From: Leadbetterella sp.
Lineage (GTDB): Bacteria; Bacteroidota; Bacteroidia; Cytophagales; Spirosomataceae
DNA: 64,000 nt
Reading direction: 5' to 3'
Assembly: GCA_019638185.1 (NCBI GenBank)
Contig: JAHBUH010000002.1
Location: forward strand, 186,001 to 250,000
Shown: one piece after another, positions 26,469-33,845 of the stretch
Position numbering within the stretch: the stretch's first letter is position 1
Layout of the letters: every line of letters starts with the position of its first letter
The notes under the pieces: model-generated
The model's database searches: none
The model's input: only the letters and a program-made list of their open reading frames with translations
Told to the model about the DNA's origin: nothing
Translations under genes and position numbers: made by a program

Positions 26469-26872
26469 TAAGTGTAGCTGAATTGTTGCCTCAGAAGTAT
26501 CCCTTTGTTATGGTGGATACGCTCATTCACTACACCGAAACCAGCATCCGATCCGGCTACACCATTCAGCCGGCCGATATTTTTGCCCAGAATGGGGTCT
26601 TCCTGGAAGGGGGCATCATTGAACACATGGCCCAATCCGTGGCCCTGCATACCGGTTACCAGTATTTCCTGAAAAATGAGCCCGCACCTGTGGGCTACAT
26701 CGGCTCCATCAGTAACGTATCCGTTCATCACCTGCCGGCGGTAGGCGAGACTCTGACCACCCGGGTGGAGATCCTCCAGGAATTTATGGGAATCACGCTG
26801 GTGGCCGTAGAAACCTTTGTCAATGATCTGCCGGTGGCCTCCGGGAAGATGAAAACCGTGCTGGCCTCATGA
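26465..26872 (+). CDS. ApeP-like hotdog 3-hydroxyacyl-ACP dehydratase (first of a pair)
   Basis: 135 aa hotdog-fold protein. LLPQKYPFVMVDTL corresponds to the FabZ/ApeP N-terminus (LLPHRyPflmvD) and GGIIEHMAQSVALHTG to the central helix with its acidic residue. The HFPG loop that carries the FabZ catalytic histidine is absent; this resembles the ApeP subunits of aryl polyene systems. It is expected to remove water from hydroxyacyl-ACP intermediates, perhaps as part of a heteromer. ATGA overlaps join it to darB and to the next gene. Confidence 0.82.
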   Translation: MISVAELLPQKYPFVMVDTLIHYTETSIRSGYTIQPADIFAQNGVFLEGGIIEHMAQSVALHTGYQYFLKNEPAPVGYIGSISNVSVHHLPAVGETLTTRVEILQEFMGITLVAVETFVNDLPVASGKMKTVLAS

Positions 26873-27339
26873 ATGAACTGCTGCAAATACACCAATACCT
26901 GCCCCACCAGAAGCCCATGCTGATGGTAGACGGCATCCGCCAGATCACCTCAGAGGGAGTGGAATGTGAGTTTTTTGTTTCGCCGGAATCGGTCTTCGTG
27001 GAAAACGGGTTTCTGAGTGAATCAGGGCTGATTGAAAATGCAGCACAGAGCGCCTCCTGCATTGTGGCGCAGAGCTATTACCTGGAAGAAACGCAAAACA
27101 GCGTGATCGGCTTTATCAGCTCCATCCGGAGTGTCACCATTTGTCATAAGCCCCCGGCGGGCAGTATCATCGTCACTAAAGCCGTTCTCCTGTCCCGGTT
27201 TGATTCGGAAAATTACAGTACCTGCCGGGTCCAATGCCGCACTTTTCAGGAGGAAATATTACTTTTGGAAGGAGAAATCAATCTGTTTATCCAGGAACAA
27301 GGCAATGAAAAAGGAAGAAGTACCCCAGGACAAGAGTAA
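26869..27339 (+). CDS. ApeP-like hotdog dehydratase homologue (second of a pair)
   Basis: 156 aa. The same fold as the preceding gene: YLPHQKPMLMVDGIRQIT at the start and SGLIENAAQSASC in the central helix; again no HFPG loop. The C-terminal 20 residues extend beyond the hotdog and overlap the start of the next gene by 35 bp. Tandem copies with different central residues (EHMAQ and ENAAQ) suggest a heterodimer or a division of labour. Whether each is active cannot be told. Confidence 0.8.
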   Translation: MNELLQIHQYLPHQKPMLMVDGIRQITSEGVECEFFVSPESVFVENGFLSESGLIENAAQSASCIVAQSYYLEETQNSVIGFISSIRSVTICHKPPAGSIIVTKAVLLSRFDSENYSTCRVQCRTFQEEILLLEGEINLFIQEQGNEKGRSTPGQE

Positions 27340-27709
27340 CCTGGCCTCCGCTAACATGCGGGAGCTGTGCTACGCTGTAGATAAAGACGGCAACTACACC
27401 ACCGCGCTAAGCACGGGCTGGGAGCCGAAAACCGTAGCGCTGGATAACTCCATAGCGGCCATTGAAGAATGGGTGGAAGATGCCAGACAGAAGATCAGGG
27501 ACGGCAAAGCCAGCCCCATCCTCTACTTTATGGAGCTGAATAAAATGGATCTGCAGGTGCTGGCCGGCTATACCGGCCTGTGGGTCTGGCGCGTAAAACG
27601 CCACCTGAAGCCGGGCGTCTTTCAGCGACTTAACGATAAGCTGCTGAACCGTTACGCGGAGGCTTTTAACATTACCCTTGAAGAATTAAAAAATTATAAA
27701 CCGGAATAA
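27305..27709 (+). CDS. Small protein with helix-turn-helix-like C-terminus, function unknown
   Basis: 134 aa from the ATG at 27305, inside the end of the preceding gene; a longer frame upstream is only a shadow of that gene. The C-terminal half (LQVLAGYTGLWVWRVKRHL, then LLNRYAEAFNITLEELKNY) has the length and pattern of helices 2-5 of a Cro/XRE-type DNA-binding domain. The N-terminal half (EWVEDARQKIRDGKASPILYF) has no match I recognise. It lies between dehydratase and acyltransferase-like genes with overlapping or adjoining ends, so it is either a small regulator co-expressed with the pathway or a helical accessory protein. Confidence 0.72.
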   Translation: MKKEEVPQDKSNLASANMRELCYAVDKDGNYTTALSTGWEPKTVALDNSIAAIEEWVEDARQKIRDGKASPILYFMELNKMDLQVLAGYTGLWVWRVKRHLKPGVFQRLNDKLLNRYAEAFNITLEELKNYKPE

Positions 27710-28705
27710 ATGGTTGTGGAATTTAAGCATCATCAGTCGGCCCATTGCGAAAACGGCGTAGCCTCTAACCTCCTCCGGCATAACGGGCTGAACCTGAGTG
27801 AACCCATGATCTTTGGGCTGGGTTCGGGCATCTTTTTTGTGTATATCCCTTTTCTGAAAGTGAATCATGCCCCGGCCATCAGTTACCGGCCCCAGCCGGG
27901 CATTATTTTCAGCCGGGTGGCCAAACGCCTGGGCATCCGGATCCGGCGTGAAAAATTTAACAACCCCGAAGACGCCCGCAAGGCGCTGGAGGAGAACCTG
28001 GCTAACGGCATTCCCACGGGCCTGCAGGTAGGGGTGTTTCACCTGCCCTACTTCCCGGATCAGTACCGCTTTCACTTTAATGCCCATAACCTGGTGGTTT
28101 ACGGGAAAGAAGAAGGAAAATACCTGGTCAGTGACCCGGTAATGGAGGGGACCACCTCCCTGAGCGACGAAGAACTGGAAAAAGTAAGGTATGCCAAAGG
28201 AGCGCTGGCTCCCCGGGGGCAAATGTATTTCCCTACCTATATCCCGGCGAATATTGACCTGAAAAAGGCCATTGTCAAAGCCATTCAAAGCGCCTGCTCC
28301 ACCATGCTGGCCCCGGTCCCTATAGTAGGTGTGCGCGGCGAACGGCTGGTGGCCCGGAAGATCCGCAAATGGCCGGAGAAAGTGGGGGTGAAGACCACAA
28401 ACCACTACCTGGCGCAGATTGTACGGATGCAGGAGGAGATCGGTACGGGCGGCGGCGGCTTCCGTTATATTTATGCGGCCTTTTTACAGGAAGCGGCCGA
28501 TATCCTGGAAAAGCCCGAACTGAAAGCCCTGTCGGTGGAAATGACATCAATAGGCGATGAATGGCGCGATTTCGCGCTGAATGCCTCCCGGATACTGAAA
28601 AACAGGAAGGCGGAAGACGGCATGTACCAGGCGCTGGCCGACCAGCTGGACGGCCTGGCCGACCGGGAAGAAGCATTCTTCAAAAAATTAAAGAAAGCAG
28701 TGTGA
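27710..28705 (+). CDS. BtrH-like acyl-transfer protein (BtrH_N plus DUF4872)
   Basis: 331 aa. The N-terminal domain begins HHQSAHCENGVASNLLRHNG, the BtrH_N signature, with Cys13; NAHNLVVYG provides His126 and LVSDPV Asp142, a Cys-His-Asp triad arranged as in C39-like folds. The C-terminal half (from about residue 190) is helical, as in DUF4872. In butirosin synthesis BtrH moves an acyl group from a carrier protein to the acceptor. By analogy this protein could pass the aryl polyene chain from ACP to an acceptor such as the dialkylresorcinol. That role is inferred. It starts one base after the preceding stop. Confidence 0.83.
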   Translation: MVVEFKHHQSAHCENGVASNLLRHNGLNLSEPMIFGLGSGIFFVYIPFLKVNHAPAISYRPQPGIIFSRVAKRLGIRIRREKFNNPEDARKALEENLANGIPTGLQVGVFHLPYFPDQYRFHFNAHNLVVYGKEEGKYLVSDPVMEGTTSLSDEELEKVRYAKGALAPRGQMYFPTYIPANIDLKKAIVKAIQSACSTMLAPVPIVGVRGERLVARKIRKWPEKVGVKTTNHYLAQIVRMQEEIGTGGGGFRYIYAAFLQEAADILEKPELKALSVEMTSIGDEWRDFALNASRILKNRKAEDGMYQALADQLDGLADREEAFFKKLKKAV

Positions 28706-29469
28706 GTGAGACGGTAAAAAACAGCATCATCCGGATTCATACGTTAAGCAAAAAATACCGGGAAGCTGAAGACTACTCGGTAAATGAGCTGTCGCTGGAC
28801 ATTCCCCGGGGCGAGATTTTCGGGCTGCTGGGCCCGAACGGAGCGGGTAAAACCACGCTGATCTCCATGCTCTGCGGACTGATCCGGCCCACCAGCGGCG
28901 ATTTTACCATTAACGGCTGGTCTTACCGGTCGGAACCCCGCAAGATCCGGAAAAACATAGGTGTGGTACCCCAGGAATATGCCCTGTACCCCTCCCTGAC
29001 CGCCCGGGAAAACCTGGTGTATTTCGGCAGTATGTACGGGCTGGGCGGGGCAGCGCTGGACGGGAAAGTGGAAGAGCACCTGGGGCACCTGGGGCTCTTG
29101 AAGCATGCCGATAAGAAGATAGAAACCTACTCGGGCGGGATGAAAAGGCGGGTAAACCTCATTGCCGGCATCCTGCATTCGCCCATGGTGCTGTTCCTGG
29201 ATGAACCCACCGTAGGCGTGGATATCCAGAGCAAAAACGTGATCATTGATTTCCTGAAAGCCTATAACAAACAGGGCGCCACGCTGATCTATACTTCGCA
29301 TCACCTGATCGAGGCCCAGGAGTTCTGCACCCGGGTGGCCATCCTGGACCACGGCGAAGTGCTGACCGAAGGTACCCCGCAGGAACTCATTAAAGGGCTG
29401 GCACAGGCACGCTCACTGGAAGATGTATTTTTATCATTGGTAGGAAAAGAATTACGGGATTATGCATAA
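28702..29469 (+). CDS. ABC transporter ATP-binding protein
   Basis: 255 aa from a GTG at 28702 that overlaps the stop of the BtrH-like gene (GTGA); a longer upstream frame runs through that gene and is rejected. Walker A GPNGAGKTT, Q-loop VVPQEYALYPSLTA, signature YSGGMKRRV, Walker B LFLDEPTVGVD, switch TSHH. It is the DrrA/CcmA-like type that works with ABC-2 permeases in exporting hydrophobic compounds. The permease gene overlaps its end by 8 bp. It would power export of the pigment or an intermediate across the inner membrane. Confidence 0.93.
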   Translation: MSETVKNSIIRIHTLSKKYREAEDYSVNELSLDIPRGEIFGLLGPNGAGKTTLISMLCGLIRPTSGDFTINGWSYRSEPRKIRKNIGVVPQEYALYPSLTARENLVYFGSMYGLGGAALDGKVEEHLGHLGLLKHADKKIETYSGGMKRRVNLIAGILHSPMVLFLDEPTVGVDIQSKNVIIDFLKAYNKQGATLIYTSHHLIEAQEFCTRVAILDHGEVLTEGTPQELIKGLAQARSLEDVFLSLVGKELRDYA

Positions 29470-30739
29470 GCTTTGGGCATCGGTAAAAAAAGAAAGCCTG
29501 CTTTTGCGCCGGGATGCCGGCGCGCTGATCATCCTGTTTGTGATGCCGCTGGCGCTGATCATTACGGTCACGCTGATCCAGCAGGGATCGTTCAAAACGC
29601 TCAGTAACGCTAAAATCCCGGTGGTGCTCATCGATAACGACCGCGGGAATGTCTCCCGAGGCATCCGGGAGAACCTGGAAAACAGCGGTAGTTTCGAGAT
29701 CATTTCGGAAAGAGAGGGGAAGCCACTCACGGAAACGCAGGCACGGGATGCCGTCTTCAAAGGACTGTACCCCATGGCGGTGATCGTGCCGGAAAATCTT
29801 TCTGCCGACCTGAACCAGAAAGTGCAGGTAAACGTAGATAAGATCCTGAAAGATGTGGGCCTGGGCGATGGCGAGACCAAGGCCATTGCGTCTGAAGTGG
29901 AGCCCAAAGAGATCCGCCTCTATTTTGACCCGGCCACCCAGCTGGCCTTTAAAAGTGCAGTGAAAAACAGCATTGACAAGATGGTGTCCGAGCTGGAAGT
30001 GCAGTCGGTGTACTCCCTTTTCCAGGAGCAGCTGAGCGACAGCGTGGCTATCTTCAGCCAGAAATCTTTCCTGCATTTCAAAGAGATCATGCCGGTAAAC
30101 GGCAGCCGGGAGGTGATCCCTAACGCCACCCAGCACAATGTACCCGCCTGGACACTCTTCGCTATTTTCTTTATTGTGATTCCGCTTTCCATTAACCTGG
30201 TGAAGGAAAAAGGCCAGGGCACGCTGGTGCGTCTCAGAACCCTGCCCATGCCTTATGGGGTGGTGATCATGGGAAAAACCGTGACCTTCCTGGTGATCTG
30301 CATGATCCAGTTTTACCTGATGGTGGCCGTAGGCATTTACCTGTTCCCGCTGCTGGGCCTGGAGCCCCTCCAGGTGGAAGGAAAGCTCCTGCTGATGAGC
30401 GTGGTGGCGCTGTGTTCGGGCTTTGCGGCCATCGGCTTCGGTATCCTGCTGGGCACGGTAAGCCAGACCCAGGAGCAGTCGGCGCCGTTTGGTGCCACCT
30501 CCGTAGTGATCCTGGCGGCCATCGGCGGGGTTTGGGTGCCGGTATTTGCCATGCCCGCCTTTATGCAGTTTGTGTCCGGGCTTTCGCCCATGAACTGGGG
30601 CTTAAACGCCTTTTACGACGTGATCCTCCGCAATGCGCACCTGGCAGATATCCTGCCCCGCCTGGCTTCACTATTGGTGTTTTTTATCCTGATGACAGGC
30701 ATATCCATCCTGTATGATGAAAAGAAAAGAGCCGTATAA
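29462..30739 (+). CDS. ABC-2 type permease
   Basis: 425 aa. One N-terminal helix (ALIILFVMPLALIITVTLI), a large extracytoplasmic domain (about 45-225), then five or six helices (VPAWTLFAIFFIVIPLSI; FLVICMIQFYLMVAVGIYL; LLLMSVVALCSGFAAIGFGILLG; SVVILAAIGGVWVPVF; LASLLVFFILMTGISILY). This is the YhhJ/ABC-2 layout of lipid and drug exporters. It forms the channel for the ATPase encoded just upstream. The gene's 3' end overlaps the thioesterase start. Confidence 0.92.
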   Translation: MHKLWASVKKESLLLRRDAGALIILFVMPLALIITVTLIQQGSFKTLSNAKIPVVLIDNDRGNVSRGIRENLENSGSFEIISEREGKPLTETQARDAVFKGLYPMAVIVPENLSADLNQKVQVNVDKILKDVGLGDGETKAIASEVEPKEIRLYFDPATQLAFKSAVKNSIDKMVSELEVQSVYSLFQEQLSDSVAIFSQKSFLHFKEIMPVNGSREVIPNATQHNVPAWTLFAIFFIVIPLSINLVKEKGQGTLVRLRTLPMPYGVVIMGKTVTFLVICMIQFYLMVAVGIYLFPLLGLEPLQVEGKLLLMSVVALCSGFAAIGFGILLGTVSQTQEQSAPFGATSVVILAAIGGVWVPVFAMPAFMQFVSGLSPMNWGLNAFYDVILRNAHLADILPRLASLLVFFILMTGISILYDEKKRAV

Positions 30740-31154
30740 AATATTCGATCAGCTGACCACCAGCTATGATTTCCGGGTAAGGTTTAACGAGACCGACCCG
30801 CTGGGAATTGTGTGGCACGGAAACTACATCAAGTACTTTGAGGATGGCCGCGAGGCGTTCGGCCGAAAGCACGGGATCTCCTACCTCCATGTACAGGCGG
30901 CAGGTTACACCACGCCCATCGTACGGACCGTGAGTGAACATAAACTGCCGCTGCGTTACGGTGAGACCGGCCGGGTAGAAACGGCGCTGGTAGACAGCCC
31001 GGCGGCTAAGATGATCTTCCTGTTTACCATCTATAACAGCCGGAACGAAGTAGTTTGCACCGGCGAGACCACGCAGGTATTTGTAGACTCCGCCGGTGAA
31101 TTATGCCTCACTTACCCGGCGTTTTTCCAACGGTGGCGGGAAAGTATCCTTTAA
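30714..31154 (+). CDS. 4-hydroxybenzoyl-CoA-type hotdog thioesterase
   Basis: 146 aa. VRFNETDPLGIVWHGNYIKYFEDGREAF is the 4HBT/YbgC signature, with catalytic Asp in ETDPLG. A thioesterase could release the aryl polyene from its carrier, or edit stalled intermediates. Overlaps the permease gene by 26 bp, so it is part of the same transcript. It is the last gene before a leftward gene interrupts the rightward arm; the stop meets the 3' end of that gene. Confidence 0.9.
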   Translation: MMKRKEPYKIFDQLTTSYDFRVRFNETDPLGIVWHGNYIKYFEDGREAFGRKHGISYLHVQAAGYTTPIVRTVSEHKLPLRYGETGRVETALVDSPAAKMIFLFTIYNSRNEVVCTGETTQVFVDSAGELCLTYPAFFQRWRESIL

Positions 31155-31732
31155 AACTTAAAGCCGAAATTCGTATTCAGTTGCACCGTGCCCGCCACAT
31201 CGTTCTGCTTAGCGGAGCTTTTATCCACGTACAGTAGTCCGAAGCCCAGGTTAATGCCCATGGTAAACCGGCGGGAAATATCAAAATTTACATAGTTAGT
31301 AACCATTACGCCGAGCCGCGTGTTATTGGCTTTTACGTAGCGGGACTGCCAGGTACCGTTACTGTTAAAGTCGGAATCGTAATAATATCTTTCGCCGGTT
31401 CCCAGTACGAGGTTAGAGCCGATGGCGTATTTCACCGGCCGCTCTTTGGATGCGGGATAAAACTTAAAGCCCGGGGTGAAATAAAAATAGGCCGGGCTGC
31501 TGCGGTCATTGGAGCTCCATAAACGCTCATGCTGCCGGAATACGATATCCAGGGGGAAGATGAGGCTGACCCGGGAGCTTTGGGAGAGGTACTTCTCATA
31601 GCTAAGCCCTACGGTAGTTCCGATCTCATTGACGCCTACGGGCGAAAACCGGAGGGCATTGGTATTATTCTGGGAAAATGCCGGTACGATACCGCAAAGA
31701 ACAAGGAGTGTTGTTATGAAATGGTTTTTCAT
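31151..31732 (-). CDS. Outer-membrane beta-barrel-like protein inside the cluster, opposite strand
   Basis: 193 aa. Signal peptide MKNHFITTLLVLCGIVPAFSQ, then repeated amphipathic strands (IGTTVGLSYEKYL; RVSLIFPLDIVF; YFYFTPGFKFYP; FTMGINLGFGLLYV; VQLNTNFGFKF) ending in phenylalanine, as in outer-membrane barrels. No family name can be given. It breaks the rightward arm and overlaps the thioesterase end by 4 bp. It could be an unrelated resident or a surface protein that goes with the pigment. Confidence 0.75.
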   Translation of the reverse strand: MKNHFITTLLVLCGIVPAFSQNNTNALRFSPVGVNEIGTTVGLSYEKYLSQSSRVSLIFPLDIVFRQHERLWSSNDRSSPAYFYFTPGFKFYPASKERPVKYAIGSNLVLGTGERYYYDSDFNSNGTWQSRYVKANNTRLGVMVTNYVNFDISRRFTMGINLGFGLLYVDKSSAKQNDVAGTVQLNTNFGFKF

Positions 31733-31788
31733 TTTTGCATGATTATTTCCTTATAAACTACAGGAGCACCTGTTTTATTGTTTCAGCA

Positions 31789-31796
31789 CAAAGGTA
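31789..31796 (-). promoter_or_regulatory. Candidate -7 box of the leftward barrel gene
   Basis: Minus-strand TACCTTTG matches TAnnTTTG, 56 nt before the ATG at 31732. Confidence 0.4.
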
Positions 31797-31883
31797 CTGC
31801 AATTCCCCGGATGATTTAAGCATTTTAAGGACCACCGGCAAGCGTCTTTCCCCCTGTTTATTTTTTACTTACCGTATTTCCGC

Positions 31884-31891
31884 TAAATTTG
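31884..31891 (+). promoter_or_regulatory. Candidate -7 box restarting the rightward arm
   Basis: TAAATTTG matches TAnnTTTG and lies 20 nt before the ketosynthase ATG at 31912. It suggests that the ketosynthase block has its own promoter. Confidence 0.5.
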
Positions 31892-31911
31892 CAGACCTTT
31901 AGCGCCGGTGC

Positions 31912-33000
31912 ATGAGCTTTATCGTTGACTACAACTGTTTTACCCCCCTGGGAACCGACCTGTCCACTACCGTGGGCCGGCTGGAGGCAGGTATCAGCGG
32001 TATCCGGCTTTTTGAGGATAGCGGGCAGCTGCTGCCTTCCTATTATGCGGCGCAGATTCGCGGTGAGGTGTGTACCCACAGCGGGTACAGTAGACTGGAA
32101 AATATGCTGATCCGGGTGCTGGAGCCCGTGATAGCCCGAAACCCCGTACAGGAACGCTCCCTCCTCCTGGTTTCTACTACCAAAGGAAATATCCGATCTA
32201 TTGCAGCCGGCGAGCCGGTAAACGATGCATTTCTCCCCGTAATGGCAGAAAATGTGGCCCGTCACTTCGGTTTCCGGGAAACCCCCTGGGTACTTTCCAA
32301 TGCCTGTGTTTCCGGTATCCTGGCCGTGGCGGTGGCTAAAAGGCTGACTGACGCCGGAATTTTTGATCATGTTTATGTAGCAGCCGGTGATGAGGTTACT
32401 GACTTTGTGCTGAGTGGCTTTGCGGGCTTTCAGGCACTCAGTTCAGGCCCCTGTAAACCCTACGATAAAAACAGGGACGGGGTTACCCTGGGCGAAGCCG
32501 CTGCGGCAGCACTGGTTTCCAAAGCCCCCGGCCTGTTTCGCGTGGCGGGTGACGGCGCCATTAACGATGCCAACCACATTTCCGGGCCCTCACGCACCGG
32601 TGAAGGCCTGTACCGGAGCATCCGGCAGGCGCTTACGGAAGCGGGACTGAACGGGCCGGAGCTGGATTTTATCTCCGCTCACGGTACCGCCACCGAATAT
32701 AACGATGAGATGGAGGCCATAGCGCTGGACCGGCTGGGACTGAACCAGGTGCCGGTCAACAGCCTAAAAGGTTATTTCGGGCATACGTTAGGGGCTTCCG
32801 GGTTGCTGGAAGCCGTGATCTCCTTTGAGTCGGCGCGGAAAGGCCTGCTTTACCCTTCACTGGGACTGGAAACCTTAGGGGTATCCAAAGAGATCCGCGT
32901 GATCCGGGAGCCGGAAAACAGGCCGGTACGCTATTTTATGAAGACCGCCTCCGGTTTCGGAGGCTGCAATACGGCCGTAATTTTTGAAAAACTGAATTGA
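31912..33000 (+). CDS. Beta-ketoacyl-ACP synthase with complete catalytic residues (aryl polyene elongation)
   Basis: 362 aa, shorter than FabF (about 410). Catalytic Cys132 in SNACVSGI, His257 in AHGTATEYND, Lys286 and His291 in LKGYFGHTLGASG, and the C-terminal GFGG loop. This is a complete thiolase-fold ketosynthase. It is expected to add malonyl units to the aryl-primed chain. Its stop TGA contains the TTG start of the next gene, whose product resembles half a ketosynthase and could be its partner. It has its own -7 box. Confidence 0.9.
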   Translation: MSFIVDYNCFTPLGTDLSTTVGRLEAGISGIRLFEDSGQLLPSYYAAQIRGEVCTHSGYSRLENMLIRVLEPVIARNPVQERSLLLVSTTKGNIRSIAAGEPVNDAFLPVMAENVARHFGFRETPWVLSNACVSGILAVAVAKRLTDAGIFDHVYVAAGDEVTDFVLSGFAGFQALSSGPCKPYDKNRDGVTLGEAAAAALVSKAPGLFRVAGDGAINDANHISGPSRTGEGLYRSIRQALTEAGLNGPELDFISAHGTATEYNDEMEAIALDRLGLNQVPVNSLKGYFGHTLGASGLLEAVISFESARKGLLYPSLGLETLGVSKEIRVIREPENRPVRYFMKTASGFGGCNTAVIFEKLN

Positions 33001-33587
33001 ACAAGACGTTTTACATACAGGACTATTGCGAGATCCGGGACGGAGAGATCCGGCTGAACGGGGAAAATATCTTTTCCGCCGGAGAAGACACCTTTAGCGG
33101 TTTTGCCAAAAAAGCCTACCAGGATTTGGATCTGGCCTATCCGAAATTCTTTAAAATGGATAAGCTCAGCAAGCTGGCCTTCCTGGCGGCCTCCCGGCTG
33201 CTGACGCCGGAAAGTAACACCGCGCTGGTCTTTGCTAACCGCTCTTCCTCGCTGGATACCGACCTGGCTTATCAGCAAACTATCCGCGATAAAGCGGCCT
33301 GGTATCCCAGTCCGGCGGTTTTTGTGTATACCCTGCCTAACATTTGTCTGGGAGAAATCAGCATAAAGTATAAACTTTATTCAGAAAATAGTTTCTTTGT
33401 ATTTGAAAACTTCCCGGCGGCTTTCTTTCCCGCCTATGCGGGCCTGCTGATCAGCACCGGGAAAGCGGAAGAGGTGCTCTGCGGCTGGGTGGAAATGCTG
33501 GGCGAAGAGTACCGGGCTTTCGTGTACAAAGTGGGAAACAAAGGCTTTGCGGAGCATAATGAACAGAATTTAAACAGAATGATATAA
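32997..33587 (+). CDS. Half-size ketosynthase-like protein without active-site cysteine
   Basis: 196 aa from a TTG at 32997 that overlaps the preceding stop (TTGA); no ATG gives a comparable start. It looks like the N-terminal half of a ketosynthase only: KLSKLAFLAASRLL, an ANRSSSLDTD segment in place of the usual N-terminal core, YTLPNICLGEISIKYKL, and a helix region (SFFVFENFPAAFFPAYAGLLISTG) where the cysteine elbow would be but no cysteine is present. No His-His catalytic half follows. It probably acts as a non-catalytic subunit. Such short 3-oxoacyl-ACP-synthase-like proteins recur in flexirubin clusters, to my knowledge. Confidence 0.75.
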   Translation: MNKTFYIQDYCEIRDGEIRLNGENIFSAGEDTFSGFAKKAYQDLDLAYPKFFKMDKLSKLAFLAASRLLTPESNTALVFANRSSSLDTDLAYQQTIRDKAAWYPSPAVFVYTLPNICLGEISIKYKLYSENSFFVFENFPAAFFPAYAGLLISTGKAEEVLCGWVEMLGEEYRAFVYKVGNKGFAEHNEQNLNRMI

Positions 33588-33845
33588 ATGGACCAATTAA
33601 AACTTGAGATCAAAGAAAAGATCATAGCCGCCCTTAACCTGGAAGACGTTACCGCCGCTGATATTAAAGACGATGACGCCCTCTTCGGCGATGGTCTGGG
33701 TCTCGACTCCATCGATGCGCTGGAGCTGATTGTAATGCTGGACAAAGATTACGGCATCAAGCTGTCAGATCCGAAAGAAGGCAGAAATATTTTCCGGTCG
33801 GTAGAAACCATGGCCGCCTATATTGCAGAGCACAGAACGAAATAA
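33588..33845 (+). CDS. Acyl carrier protein (first of two)
   Basis: 85 aa. The phosphopantetheine attachment serine is in LGLDSIDALEL (the DSL/DSI motif). Acidic, helical, normal ACP size. It begins directly after the stop of the half-ketosynthase and ends directly before the next ketosynthase ATG. It would carry the growing polyene chain. It needs activation by a phosphopantetheinyl transferase; one is encoded at the end of the leftward arm. Confidence 0.95.
   Translation: MDQLKLEIKEKIIAALNLEDVTAADIKDDDALFGDGLGLDSIDALELIVMLDKDYGIKLSDPKEGRNIFRSVETMAAYIAEHRTK

Noticed and set aside
27131-27304. Longer N-terminus for the helix-turn-helix-like protein
   Set aside because: It would be translated through the dehydratase gene in another frame; ATG 27305 fits the operon spacing.
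28561-28701. Longer N-terminus for the ABC ATPase
   Set aside because: The extra residues are rich in Gly/Arg/Pro and come from the overlapping BtrH-like gene; the GTG at 28702 gives a normal ATPase.
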